Assembly: GCF_000150955.2 (NCBI RefSeq)
Contig: NC_011685.1
Location: forward strand, 124,001 to 188,000
Source of the DNA: Phaeodactylum tricornutum CCAP 1055/1
Lineage: Eukaryota > Bacillariophyta > Bacillariophyceae > Surirellales > Neidiaceae
Reading direction: 5' to 3'
Length of the DNA: 64,000 bases
Shown here: one piece after another, positions 40,587 through 50,382 of the stretch
Numbering within the stretch: position 1 is the stretch's first letter
Layout: every line of letters begins with the position of its first letter
The notes under the pieces: generated by a model
Database searches by the model: none
What the model was told of the DNA's origin: nothing
Seen by the model: only the letters and a program-made list of their open reading frames with translations
Program-made: the position numbers and the translations under genes

Positions 40587-42372
40587 CTATATTTCTGCAG
40601 CGAATGGGCCGCCGTCAATTGTCTCAGGATCGCGCCATTCGTGAACACGATACTTGTGCGACGAATCCGGGCAAGCGTCGGTCAGAGAAAGCACCAGTTC
40701 CGCGAACAGCGAGTCGCTCCAACAAAACCACGCGCGGGTGAATCTGTTGGGATTGTGCACATCGATGCTTTCGTGCATCCAGTGGGTACCGGCCGATGCT
40801 TGAACAAGAGTCTCCACCAACCGGACTTTTTCGTCTACGTCATCCGTCGTTAAGCCTTGCATCGCGAGACTCATCGGCCAGATATTTTCACGAATTCGAG
40901 CTTCCATGTGAACGCTTCCAAAACCTTCGATCTCGCCCGTGAGAGGATTGTTGCCTTTTTTATACGTTGGATTTGATGGCGAGAAAATGAAACGTCGTGT
41001 ATTGGCGTACACATCGGGATCGTACCATTCATAACCCAAATACGGAATGCTGAGTAGGTTGGGCACTAAAGCAGAATAACATTTGCAAAAGAAATTTAGC
41101 GTCAGTATTCACCTTCATTCGAGAGAATGTATGGTCCCAAATATCCGTACCGTTAGCATCATCCATGAGGTTGCTGTTCCTCAGGCCATCCACTTCGTAC
41201 GCGTAAATCTTTCCAAACTTCGGATGTTCTACGATTCCGTGTGTCTCAATGCCAAGTTGTATCTCCCCTGCTAGCTCCCCGCACGATTCTGCTAGTAACT
41301 GGTTACCCCACAAATCCTTCGCCATTTCCTCCATGTACCGGAGCGCGACCACAGCAAACATGTTGGCCGGTATCAGATAGCCATATTGGCATTCATCGTC
41401 GCTCGGTCGAAAGCCGGTCCATGTCAAACCAGCGCTTGCGTTGGTCAAACTACCCTTGCCATCACGGGGCAAACCGGGATATCGGTACGGTTTGTTGCAG
41501 TTTTGGCAATCCAAAAGGTTGCCAACGGGAAATTCATCAAGCTCATGCTTTTGTTCCGCCTTCCACAACGTGACCATGATTTGAACCGCTTCTTGAACTT
41601 GTGGTTGTAGCAGCACCTCAGTCGACGGCGCTTGCTTCCAGTAAAAATACAGGAGTCGCATAAAGTAACATGCCGAGTCTAGTTCGTAATTCCAGGTTGA
41701 AATAAGGTCGTGGCGTCCGAGACGCTTTTGCTCTTCCGAAAAGACGTAAGAATCGTCAATCCTGAACGCGTTGGCGTAAGGGTCGTGTCGAATGTACATC
41801 GCGGATCTTTTGATCAATCCCGAGACAATCCGATCTAATCTTGGATCCTGTTGGATGAGGGCTGTTCCGTTGAAGGGAACCAACAGAGGATGAATTTGTG
41901 CCGCCGAATCGCGCAACCACAAATCGTCAATATCACCCGTATGGACAAAGGTTTCATGGTCTGGCAGTACGACCGTGGTGGTTTCAACCGTATGCCAAAG
42001 CGCCTGTGTACACATGTCGAGGGCGTCTCGTGAGAGAGTCACTTGGACGTCGCGATGCATTGTTGGAAAGGCGGGAGGGAAATAGTTTTTGGCGGAGCTA
42101 CGGATTCCCTCAGTCCGAAGCATTTTTGCAAGCTCTTTTGAAGCAGAGGAAGGTTGATGTCGGGGCATGAAGACAGCCAGTAGCGCATAGACGAAAAAAA
42201 TCAGTAGGAGGAGGAGCAGTGATGAAGACAGGGTGAGACCCTTGGGGCGAGATTGGGCCTTCCTCCGCCGTGTACTAGCTCCGCTCGACCGGGTGGTAGC
42301 CGTTGTCCCCTCCGTCTGTACTGTAGAGTCACTTCGGCTGGTGGCAGTGCGCCGTAGAGTCACATTCGCCAT
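40587..42372 (-). CDS. GH125 family exo-alpha-1,6-mannosidase, type II membrane protein
   Basis: Two exons, 42372..41151 and 41065..40587, over an 85-bp GT-AG intron; splicing gives MDDANVPNLLSIPYLGYEW, 566 residues. A basic Ser/Thr/Arg-rich cytosolic tail precedes a signal anchor at about residues 49-68. The (alpha/alpha)6 barrel domain carries family landmarks: HTGDIDDLWLRDSAAQIHPL, with the acidic pair typical of GH125, then STWNYELDSACYFMRLLYFYW, TWTGFRPSDDECQYGYLIPANMF, and near the end HESIDVHNPNRFTRAWFCWSDSLF. Family enzymes are metal-independent mannosidases that trim alpha-1,6-linked mannose. A role in Golgi/ER glycan trimming is inferred. It neighbours other glycan genes. Confidence 0.87.
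41066..41150 (-). other. Intron of the GH125 gene
   Basis: An 85-bp intron, donor GTACGG and acceptor CTTTAG, splitting a Val codon inside the conserved DDANVP block. Confidence 0.75.
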
Positions 42373-42808
42373 CGTCACGTTGCCCAGTGTATCGGGTTAT
42401 CGTTCGCCAAGCACTCGTGAGGGACGAAAGGAAAAAGTCGGAAAACACTAGAGTAGCGGATGCGAACAAGAGTTTTCGATATTTTGATATCTGCTAAATT
42501 TAAAGGGTAACTCTAATTATTACTGTGACGTGACACTCTCGAGACGGAGAGTTCCTCTCTACACTTAGAGAAAGATCATATCGTCATTTTTTCTCTAGAG
42601 AGAGAAGGGACAGGATTTCTCCTTCTCTTTTCGCTTGCATGAAATGCAGAAACAAAGGAGTAATGCAATGACGGATCGTACTCCAGCTACTGGTAGGAAC
42701 AGAATCCGCGACAGACTCTAGGGTAGCGGGATTTTTACGAAGCACGAAGTAAATCTGTTCGTTGGGCTTGTCGAGCCCACGGACACTCTTGCACCGCTCT
42801 AGTAGTAG
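42373..42808. other. Intergenic region with short hairpins
   Basis: 436 bp between two minus-strand genes. Short self-complementary CT/GA blocks occur at 42535-42625 (for example TCTCTAGAGA). They may fold in the GH125 5' UTR or promoter. No gene was seen. Confidence 0.4.
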
Positions 42809-43930
42809 CTATTGAGTTTTGCTGGATAAAAAATCTGCCATTGGGTAGTCCGCTCCCGACCATTTCTTGTCCACAAAATCGTGATAATCACGTTCGTTCA
42901 GCATACCGCCGCCACGCACGCGTAGTAACGGAGCCCACTTCAATTTTCGTGACTCCAAATGGACCGATACGGTAAAAGGCCGGTCGCTCCCGCTGTTGCT
43001 GCGACTCGTATTATTGTTGTACTCTTCGATGTAAATGCGCAGCAAGCGCTCGGAACACCGCCAAAAGTCGTCGCGGTCGCTCCGTATGTATTCGGCAAAA
43101 GCGATTGCTTTGCTTTCGGCGTACACCGAGGCAGCAGCTTGGCCACCGGCGTAGGCGAAGCGATCAACGTATTCGTCCTTAAAGACTTGCCAGCTGGGCA
43201 AGTACAAGTCGTTGGCTTGGACGTTTCGGGTTCGGAGTACGGTGGGACGAATGAGCAAGGTATCGGACCGTGCGAAAAGGTAACCATCCGCGTCGGGAAA
43301 GGAACGCACAGCTTCTTGGTAGGCCAAGAGCATGGAGTTTCCCTGTCGAAACATATTCTTCATTGTGTCCACCGTCCACGGCGGTGCCTTCATGCGACCA
43401 ACCACGTGCTCGGGCCGAATCCAGGTCAGACTCTGGTCGTACTCGAGTTGACTCGACTGTACCACCGTAGCGTTCGTGTTCGACAGAATAGCCCGTATGT
43501 CATCGGCGGATGCAATAGCAACACTCGTTTCATTATTTTTGAGATTTGTCAACACTTGAATATCTGAATACAAGTGAATTGCGACGGAGAAGTGTATCTC
43601 CGGATTGGCGTCCATGAGATACTTCCGATAGAACCTCCAGACCGTCGGAAACTCTTTGGGAACACCAAAGAGAACCATCACGATAGACTTGACTACAGTT
43701 GCCTGTTTTCTATCACGTGGAGTTTGCGATGCCCGCAGGGCGGAGAGAGATTGGTCGAACCGCGGTGGACGAAGATCTTGGTGGTAGTAGAGGAACAAGG
43801 CCACCATGACGCAGAGACCAACATAACGTTTGCTCGTCAGTAAACAAGGCAGGCGCCCCACTCTTTGGCGACGTCTCCGCAAGTAACTCCATCTTGGCAC
43901 TTTTGGAACGGGCCGTCCGGACAGTCGCAT
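42809..43930 (-). CDS. Type II membrane protein, glycosyltransferase-like, unknown family
   Basis: Single exon, 373 residues from an ATG. A very basic N-terminus (YLRRRRQRVGR) precedes a short signal anchor (about residues 35-50). The lumenal part has a GT-A-like rhythm: IVMVLFGVPKEFPTVWRFY, IHFSVAIHLYSD, then a long middle and ADGYLFARSDTLLIRP, where the SDT could stand in for a DxD motif. YLPSWQVFKDEYVDRFAYAGGQAA follows, as in transferases that bind a second substrate. No named family fits with confidence. It is divergent from a PF03407-type transferase and downstream of nothing but glycan genes, which supports a glycan role by context only. Confidence 0.6.
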   Translation of the reverse strand: MRLSGRPVPKVPRWSYLRRRRQRVGRLPCLLTSKRYVGLCVMVALFLYYHQDLRPPRFDQSLSALRASQTPRDRKQATVVKSIVMVLFGVPKEFPTVWRFYRKYLMDANPEIHFSVAIHLYSDIQVLTNLKNNETSVAIASADDIRAILSNTNATVVQSSQLEYDQSLTWIRPEHVVGRMKAPPWTVDTMKNMFRQGNSMLLAYQEAVRSFPDADGYLFARSDTLLIRPTVLRTRNVQANDLYLPSWQVFKDEYVDRFAYAGGQAAASVYAESKAIAFAEYIRSDRDDFWRCSERLLRIYIEEYNNNTSRSNSGSDRPFTVSVHLESRKLKWAPLLRVRGGGMLNERDYHDFVDKKWSGADYPMADFLSSKTQ

Positions 43931-44402
43931 TGAACGGAGCGAGCTGATTTCCTTACTAGGGAAGTGACAGTGACTGCATTGGTGGATTTTGGGTGCTGGG
44001 ACGTCAAGAAGGGAACGCGTTTTGGAGCTCTCAGTGAAAAGATCCCTCTCATCCTCTCGGAACGGAGGAACAGGATTGCTAGAAACGGAGTGGTATTACA
44101 CTTATAAACCGGATTGTCGGATCGAAATCTTTACGACAAATGAGAAACCCATACTAGCATGTATTTCCAATATGGTATAGGACACGCATACGACAAAAAG
44201 ATGATCATACGTCCAACGAAATGAGGATCAAAAAATGAGCTCCCACATCGGGGATGGGTACAGATACTACTAGAGTAGGGACAGCCTGGCATACGAGTAG
44301 TCGCACGGCTGCCCGGAATCGCCCTTGTATCCGCAGTGAACTGCCGACTGTGACCACTGGGCTACACAACCTACGATTAAAGAAAGAGTACTTCCGCAGA
44401 AA
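43931..44402. other. Divergent promoter region between two glycan-related genes
   Basis: 472 bp. On the minus strand 44275-44360 contains a sequence with a tRNA A-box-like TAGCCCAGTGG, but it does not fold into a tRNA (see rejected items). Nothing else recognised. Confidence 0.4.
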
Positions 44403-46080
44403 ATGCGAAACAGAAAACGCCCCTTGCCGTGGTCTGAGGCTACCCAAACTGCCTTGAGTCCATGGTGCCGCTCGAACATAGTCGGCAGCGCGACGACTTC
44501 GGCTTTTTCCGTTGGACTAGCGGTGGGCGTCGCGCTCGGATTGGCGCTGGGTCAAGTATTATTACAAGGAAATCTTTCCATTTCTCAATGCTCTTCCTAT
44601 CCCGTAGAAAGCTCAGCCAGCTCTTCGTTTGCTACGAACATTCCACCGTCGATGGAACGGATCGTCGCCGGAATGTCGAGAATGAGTAGAGACAGTTTCT
44701 TGGGAACGTTCGATGTCGGTATGGGTAATTACGGTTCGACAGACGGAAACAGCCAGGTCTTGCTCTTGCATACCTCCCAAGCATCCCTCCCCCGTCAAAC
44801 GCTAAACGGAAAAGTCGCCCCTCTGCTTTCTGTTAAAGACGCCACGGCAAAGTGCAGTATCGTCAAAGTAATCATGACAAACGCTAGTCCGGGAAAGGAA
44901 TCTCTCGGAGATTGCGTCGCTATTGTTGGAAGTTGGGAGTCCAATCATGTACACAAGTTTGCCCCCCATAAAGGTACGAATCACAACACGGATGGGAGCA
45001 CCCAACCGCGTACTTGGCAGTACACCAGCGGCCGCCGGTTCCCACCGCCTTCCGTAAACACCACTCGCACCAGTCTGTGGGAACTGCAAACATACCTGGA
45101 TGCCTATCCGGCTGCCGTCGAACGGTTAAGGCCGTTGGCACAGGCAGCGGCACTCGGGCGGGACGGACGTGTCGCACCCTTGCTCGTTATGGTAACCAAT
45201 TTCGGACAAGCACAGCTGCTGGTTAACTTTGTGTGTTCCGCCAGGGCACGCGGGTTGGATATTTCACGGCTGCTACTCTTTGCGACCGACCGAGAAACCT
45301 CAAAACTAGCCGAGAGTCTAGGTATTCCGGTCTTTCTGGACGAAGCAGTACGTGGATTGAGCGGATCAGCTAGTTTGGCTGCTTGACAAAAGCACGTGTT
45401 TCTCATTTCTTTTTACATCATTCTTTATCTCAACGTAGATTTTCGGAGCGATTCCTTCCGGCGCAGCCAAAGGCTACGAAGATGCCAACTATGGCAGAAT
45501 CATGATGTGCAAAGTGTATGTTGCGCACCTAATCAGCGTACTTGGCTACGATTTCCTCTTTCAAGATGTTGATATTGTTTGGTACCGGAATCCCCCTCTA
45601 GACAAATTTCGGAACAGCAATTACGATATGATTTTTCAGCACGACGGACATTATTTGCAGGAGCGCTTCCAGCCGATGATGGCCAACTCTGGCTTTTATT
45701 TTGTGCGTGCGAATGCCCGCACCAAATACTTCTTTGCGCTCTTCATTCGCATGGGAGATTTAGTGCTCCAACAGCAATCACACCAGGCCGCGTTGAGCAC
45801 GTTGCTGAACGAACAGATGAGCTTACGAGGCCTACGTGTCAAGGTATTGTTGGAGGATGAACTGCTGTATTTGTCGGGCTATCACATGGAAAAAGAACCG
45901 GAGAAGTGGTCCCGGGCATTGCAAGCGTCTCCCAAACCGTATTTGCTTCACGCCAATTGGTTGGATGGCAATCAGAAGCGGCCAATGTTGAATGAAACAC
46001 GGAACTGGTTCCTTACTACCATATGCTCCGATCGATTGTCTCAAGGTGCCACGGACGCTTCCGAGTGTTGCACACCATGA
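44403..46080 (+). CDS. Nucleotide-diphospho-sugar transferase family protein (PF03407-like)
   Basis: Two exons, 44403..45347 and 45439..46080, over a 91-bp GT-AG intron (FLDEAIFGAIPSG after splicing); 528 residues. The N-terminus has a hydrophobic anchor (about residues 35-55), so the protein is type II membrane-bound. Residues ~75-250 are variable. The catalytic domain begins with VAPLLVMVTNFGQAQLLVNF and carries the metal-binding motif FLFQDVDIVWYRNPP, then MIFQHDG, MANSGFYFVRANARTKYFF, and the closing HANWLDG. This is the pattern of GT77-type enzymes (plant RRA/XEG113 and extensin arabinosyltransferases, Dictyostelium AgtA). The sugar is not predictable. Confidence 0.8.
45348..45438 (+). 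other. Intron of the PF03407-like gene
   Basis: A 91-bp phase-0 intron, donor GTACGT, acceptor AACGTAG. It lies just before the DVD-containing catalytic block. Confidence 0.75.
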
Positions 46081-46205
46081 GGCCTTGATTGGTTGGTAGA
46101 TGGACATGCGACGGAAGCTTTCTTCTCCCACGCACCTACTCAATCGCTCTAACAAGCCAAATAAAGTATCACTATACTTGGAATCGACCAAACTGGTGTC
46201 TTACA

Positions 46206-48544
46206 CTAGTCTACCGTAACCGCCTTGGCCAAGTTCCGCGGTGTATCCGGATTGATACCGCGAAGCATGGCGAGTTCATAGGCAATCAATTGCAGGGGCA
46301 GGACAGCACCGAGAGCCGTTAACGGACCATTGTTGGAAATAACAATAGGATTGGGATCCAAATCGGCCGCCAATCTCGGCTTGTCCGTGATGATGATGAG
46401 TTCTGCACCCCGAGCCTTGACTTCTTCCGCAGCTGTCCGCATGTGGTGAGCGTGCTCATCGTCGAAAATCAGCATAATAATCGGTGTCGCCCCGAATTTA
46501 CCGCTGTCGTCCTCGATCAGGGCAAATGGACCGTGCTTCAGAGCGCCACCGCTATAGCCTTCGGCGTGCAAATAGCACATTTCCTTGATTTTTAGAGCAC
46601 CTTCCATGGCAACGGGTTCACCATAGCCTTTGCCCAAGACAAAGCAGTGCTCCTTGTTCTTGAGTCGCTCTGCAATCAATTTGCACTGGTCCCTCGTTTT
46701 GAGTGCCATTCCAAAGGTAATGGGTAGACGCATGAGCGCGTCCCGCAATCGTTGACTTTCCAACGAATCGATCTTGCCCGAGATCCGATCACGCGATTGC
46801 TTGAACCAGAGTGCCACCAACGCCAGAACCGTCACCTGCGTGGTAAAAGCTTTGGTGCTGGCCACGGCATTTTCCCGGCCAGCATTACAGTACACGCCCA
46901 TTTTAGTGGTTCGGGCAATCAAGGATCCGACGGCGTTGACCACCGACATGACGGTTACACCCTTGTCCATGGCGTGTGCCACGACCCGCACCACGTCCTT
47001 GGTTTCTCCCGACTGAGAAACCACAATGCAGCCGGTTTCTTTGATATTTTTTTGACAGGGAAAGTCCTTGGCGTCGGTTTCGGCCGCATCCAATGCCACA
47101 ACCGAGTCGAAGGAACCCAAGTGTTTCATGAGTCGTTCACCGTACCGTGCCGCGTTCAGGGAAGTCCCACAGGCCGACAGCATCATGTGCTTAATATCGG
47201 ATATCCGCTCGTGGTTACCGTCGAGTCCACCCAGAAAGACCTGATCCGCTCCGAGGCGTCCACCAAAGCCGAGAGCCCGAGCAATGGCTTCGGGTTGTTC
47301 CGTCAATTCCTTGAGTGTCCAATGGGGGTAGGGGTCCGGTCGGAGTTTAACTTCTTGATCCGGTGCGAGTTGTTTGCGACTGAGATCGAGCGCGCGTCCA
47401 TCCGAATGCAGCACGCCAATTTCCCCGTCTTTCATAGAAATAAAGTTTTTGGTGTAGCGATTAAAGGCGGACGTTTCCGAGGCGATAAAGGTCCGATCAT
47501 CAGCAATTCCAATAACGAGGGGCGATCCGTTGCAGGCGACGACGAGTTCATCCGGCGTATCGGTGCACATAATACAGAGTCCCCACGAACCGTCACAAAT
47601 GGCGAGCGCCTTTTCCGTTGCCGTCTTAATGTCACACTTATCTTGTGCATAGTAGTGTCCGATCAGTTTGACAATGACTTCGGTATCGGTCTGGGAAGTA
47701 AATTTGTGTCCCATTTTTTGTAGATCCCGTCGTAGATCGTTCGCGTTGTTGAGAGTGCCATTGTGGACGAGGGCGATTTTTCCGGACGAGTCAACGTGAG
47801 GATGGGCGTTCTCGTCGGTTTTTCCTCCGTGTGTGGCCCATCGGGTGTGCGCAATGCCGATGACGTGTCCCGCCGACAACTGGGAATGTGCGCGCACCAA
47901 CTCAATCGAATCGGCCTTGTCCCCGTCACTGGCAAACTTGGTCACCACGAGACTGCCGTCGCTGTCCGTAGTGGCGAGACCCGCCGAATCGTAACCGCGA
48001 TTCTTCAAAATGGTGAGGCCGTCGAGGAGAAAGTCACTGCATCATCGGTAGGAAAAGGGAGAGAGAGAGAGAGAATGAACGACAATTAGAGCAAGTTGAT
48101 GAGACACGTTCTTGTTGCCAATGCCGCTGGTGGATAGCAACGGCAAGCTTGTGTATTCCGAACTACTCGCGGAGGAGGTTCACCGGATCGCCACGGAATG
48201 ACTCTTTCTTACCGTGCGTCGTGATTCGCTGTGCCCACCACTCCGGCAATGCCACAGCACCGTGCTCGACGCTCCTGTTCCAGGACCGACACGGTCGCCG
48301 CCGCTACCGCCAGAGTCCCGTAGACCCATCGTCGTGCGTGAGTGTCCCACTCGTACTGCTGTTGCGAGGCGACGACGACGCGTTCCACCGCCACGGACGT
48401 CGTCGTCGATGCTCGCCACCCGAGAGACCGACCGAAACTCCGAGGCCACGTCGAGGAGACGTCGAGAGATGTTGCTCGCCAGCAAGCGACGCGCTGCGAT
48501 ACGCGTCGTCCGAACATCCGAACCGATTGATGGCTCATGGTCAT
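46206..48544 (-). CDS. GFAT: Glutamine-fructose-6-phosphate transaminase (GFAT) with N-terminal extension
   Basis: Two exons, 48544..48213 and 48036..46206, over a 176-bp GT-AG intron; 720 residues. The glutaminase domain starts [21 protein letters not shown] and continues [19 protein letters not shown] and HNGTLNN. The two SIS sugar isomerase domains follow ([50 protein letters not shown]), and the end is [11 protein letters not shown]. It makes glucosamine-6-phosphate from fructose-6-phosphate and glutamine, the first step to UDP-GlcNAc. In the family the catalytic Cys follows the initiator Met; here it is residue ~97, after an Arg/Ser-rich presequence ([17 protein letters not shown]) and a hydrophobic stretch. 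Met1 could also be the ATG two codons later. Confidence 0.88.
48037..48212 (-). other. Intron of GFAT
   Basis: A 176-bp intron, donor GTAAGA and acceptor GATGCAG, the longest found here. It contains a CT-dinucleotide run (GA on the plus strand near 48059-48074) close to the acceptor, serving as its polypyrimidine tract. It splits an Arg codon between the Cys motif and the rest of the glutaminase domain. Confidence 0.8.
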
Positions 48545-49127
48545 TGCTTGTGGGAACGAACGTATGCCGAACAACCCCACAATACCGACTGGCTGGCACA
48601 AAATGCCCAACGCCCACGCAACGTGGGGGGAAGAGATAATTGGACTGGGACGAAAAAGCCGTTACCTCGTAGACGTAAGAATGTCTGCGCGCTCACCAGT
48701 GCACACGCCTAATAGTGCCACGAACAGTGTCTACAGTCGTGCATAGCTCACCACCGTCACTATGTACACCGAACAAAGGTTACTTAGATCGGTCGGCAGT
48801 TCAAAGACCGTGACCGGCGATACTAGCCGTTAAATGTACTTCAGATAATTCCGAAGATTTCATTCGGCTCGCCGTTTTCCGGAATTTCCAGTCGTTGTCG
48901 GAGAGCGCCCTGTAAATATATAAATAAATATTCATATACACCACCTACCTACCTCGTAGGATTGATAGGTGACTCTCTACTCCTAGAGAGGCACGCCTCG
49001 CCGATTGTCCGACAACGATCGATTCGAAAACAAACAAAGCTTCCCTCCGACTTCGCAAAGGCGTACCACCCATCGTCCAAAATGCAGAAGGAACGACTCT
49101 GCTGCTGCTGCCCCGGAAGAACAAGCC
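48545..49127. other. Divergent promoter region between GFAT and an unknown gene
   Basis: 583 bp. An AT-rich block (ATATATAAATAAATATTC) lies at about 48914-48932 and could be a TATA-type element of the plus-strand gene. No RNA gene was seen. Confidence 0.4.
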
Positions 49128-50006
49128 ATGACTACCATGACGAGTACCATGCCCTCGACACGGAATGCACTCCGTGTGGACACGCGAGGGCCGACGTCAC
49201 GGAAACCACTCCCAAAGGTACAACCGACGGCGCCAATCCGAAACTCGAGCGGCGGTAGGAAGAGCATCGACCGTACCAGTCAACACGCAAACAAAGTTAC
49301 CAGCCAGACACAGATGTCGTCGTCGGCACAGACAAAGCAGGAAGAGATGGACTCTACATTGGCGCAACTCAAAGCAACCTTGTCTCGCTTCACCCGCTCC
49401 AACAACCGCAAACTCGTTCTGCAAACACTCCACAATTATCGGTACCTCAAATGCATCCCTCTCGAGAGCTTGCCGGTCGCCCCTTCGTCGCAAGCTGCCT
49501 GGCAAGAACTGGAAACACAGGTGTGCGCTCGGCCATTGATTCTCAATCAGCTACAACTCGCACCGACCAACGAACTTACCACCACCCTCTACAGCCTCTG
49601 TGAGAAACTCTGTACGGATCTCCCCATTACAGCCGCTTCCGTCTGTTCTTCGATTATTGTCAAAATCAACCAGGACAGTGCTGCCACGGATGTCTACTTC
49701 CAGCTCAACGCGATTCTCGGATCACAAGAGTTGATTCTCCAGCAACCGCCTTCGTTGGCACACACGAACAATACGAAAGTAACCGGCAACGCTCCCAAAC
49801 AAACACCCACACAACTGGACTTGTACAAGGCCGACGGAGTCCTGCATGGACGCCTCACCCACCGACTAGCCGTGGGAGTCTTTCGCAAGTCGGATCTCTC
49901 GAACAGTAAGCCCTGGTTTTGGCTCACGGCAACCGTGATGGAACGCTTCAACGTGTCCACCGGAACCTCTTGCCGGCAAGTGTTCGTACACGTACCCGCC
50001 TTTTAA
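49128..50006 (+). CDS. Unknown protein with helical core
   Basis: Single exon, 292 residues from the first ATG; the frame is open upstream only from TTG. Residues 1-75 are Ser/Thr/Arg-rich and probably disordered. From about residue 75 on the sequence is helical and ordered (LAQLKATLSRFTRSNNRKLVLQTLHNY, LTTTLYSLCEKLCTDLPITAASVCSSIIVKI). No motif or targeting signal was recognised. Codon use resembles that of neighbouring genes, so it is likely real. Confidence 0.55.
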   Translation: MTTMTSTMPSTRNALRVDTRGPTSRKPLPKVQPTAPIRNSSGGRKSIDRTSQHANKVTSQTQMSSSAQTKQEEMDSTLAQLKATLSRFTRSNNRKLVLQTLHNYRYLKCIPLESLPVAPSSQAAWQELETQVCARPLILNQLQLAPTNELTTTLYSLCEKLCTDLPITAASVCSSIIVKINQDSAATDVYFQLNAILGSQELILQQPPSLAHTNNTKVTGNAPKQTPTQLDLYKADGVLHGRLTHRLAVGVFRKSDLSNSKPWFWLTATVMERFNVSTGTSCRQVFVHVPAF

Positions 50007-50382
50007 AAAGCAACTCAAAAACAAGGCTTCTATACCGTACTTGCACTTTCGAGGCGCCGGTCCGGTCCTACCAAATCGTTCTGTATTCGGGCATTCCCTC
50101 TAGTAGTAGTATTGACTGTAAACCGTAATCACATTTTCCCGTGTCGAGCCCTGAAGCTGCCCCATCAGTCCAATTTTGTGGCTCGCAATGCACCGGTCCT
50201 ATACGATATTAGCGTTAAAACCCCCCATTGATCATCGCGTTACGTCCAGATTCCATCATTTAGGCAACTGTTTCGAGCTTGTCCCTTCCACCAACGGGCT
50301 TCACGAAGCACTTTTGACACAAAAATAGAAAAGTACTTTTCTATCATTAAGTGGATATTTTCAAAATGTATGGGTAAGGATC
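50007..50382. other. Convergent 3' region with a perfect palindrome
   Basis: 376 bp shared by the 3' ends of two convergent genes; contains the palindrome at 50325-50344. Confidence 0.4.
50325..50344. repeat. 20-bp perfect palindrome
   Basis: ATAGAAAAGTACTTTTCTAT is identical to its own reverse complement. It lies 38 bp beyond the stop of the cyclase-PDE gene. In RNA it could only form a tight hairpin; as DNA it could be a dimeric protein site. Function unknown. Confidence 0.85.

Noticed and set aside
44275-44360. tRNA-like sequence on the minus strand with an A-box match (TAGCCCAGTGG) and a weak B-box.
   Set aside because: The acceptor ends do not pair, the T-arm has the wrong loop and stem, and no anticodon arm of proper size forms; at best a decayed tRNA-like piece.
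46752-47723. 323-codon plus-strand frame antisense to GFAT.
   Set aside because: It is fully inside the GFAT coding exon and has no domain; a by-product of biased third-codon bases.
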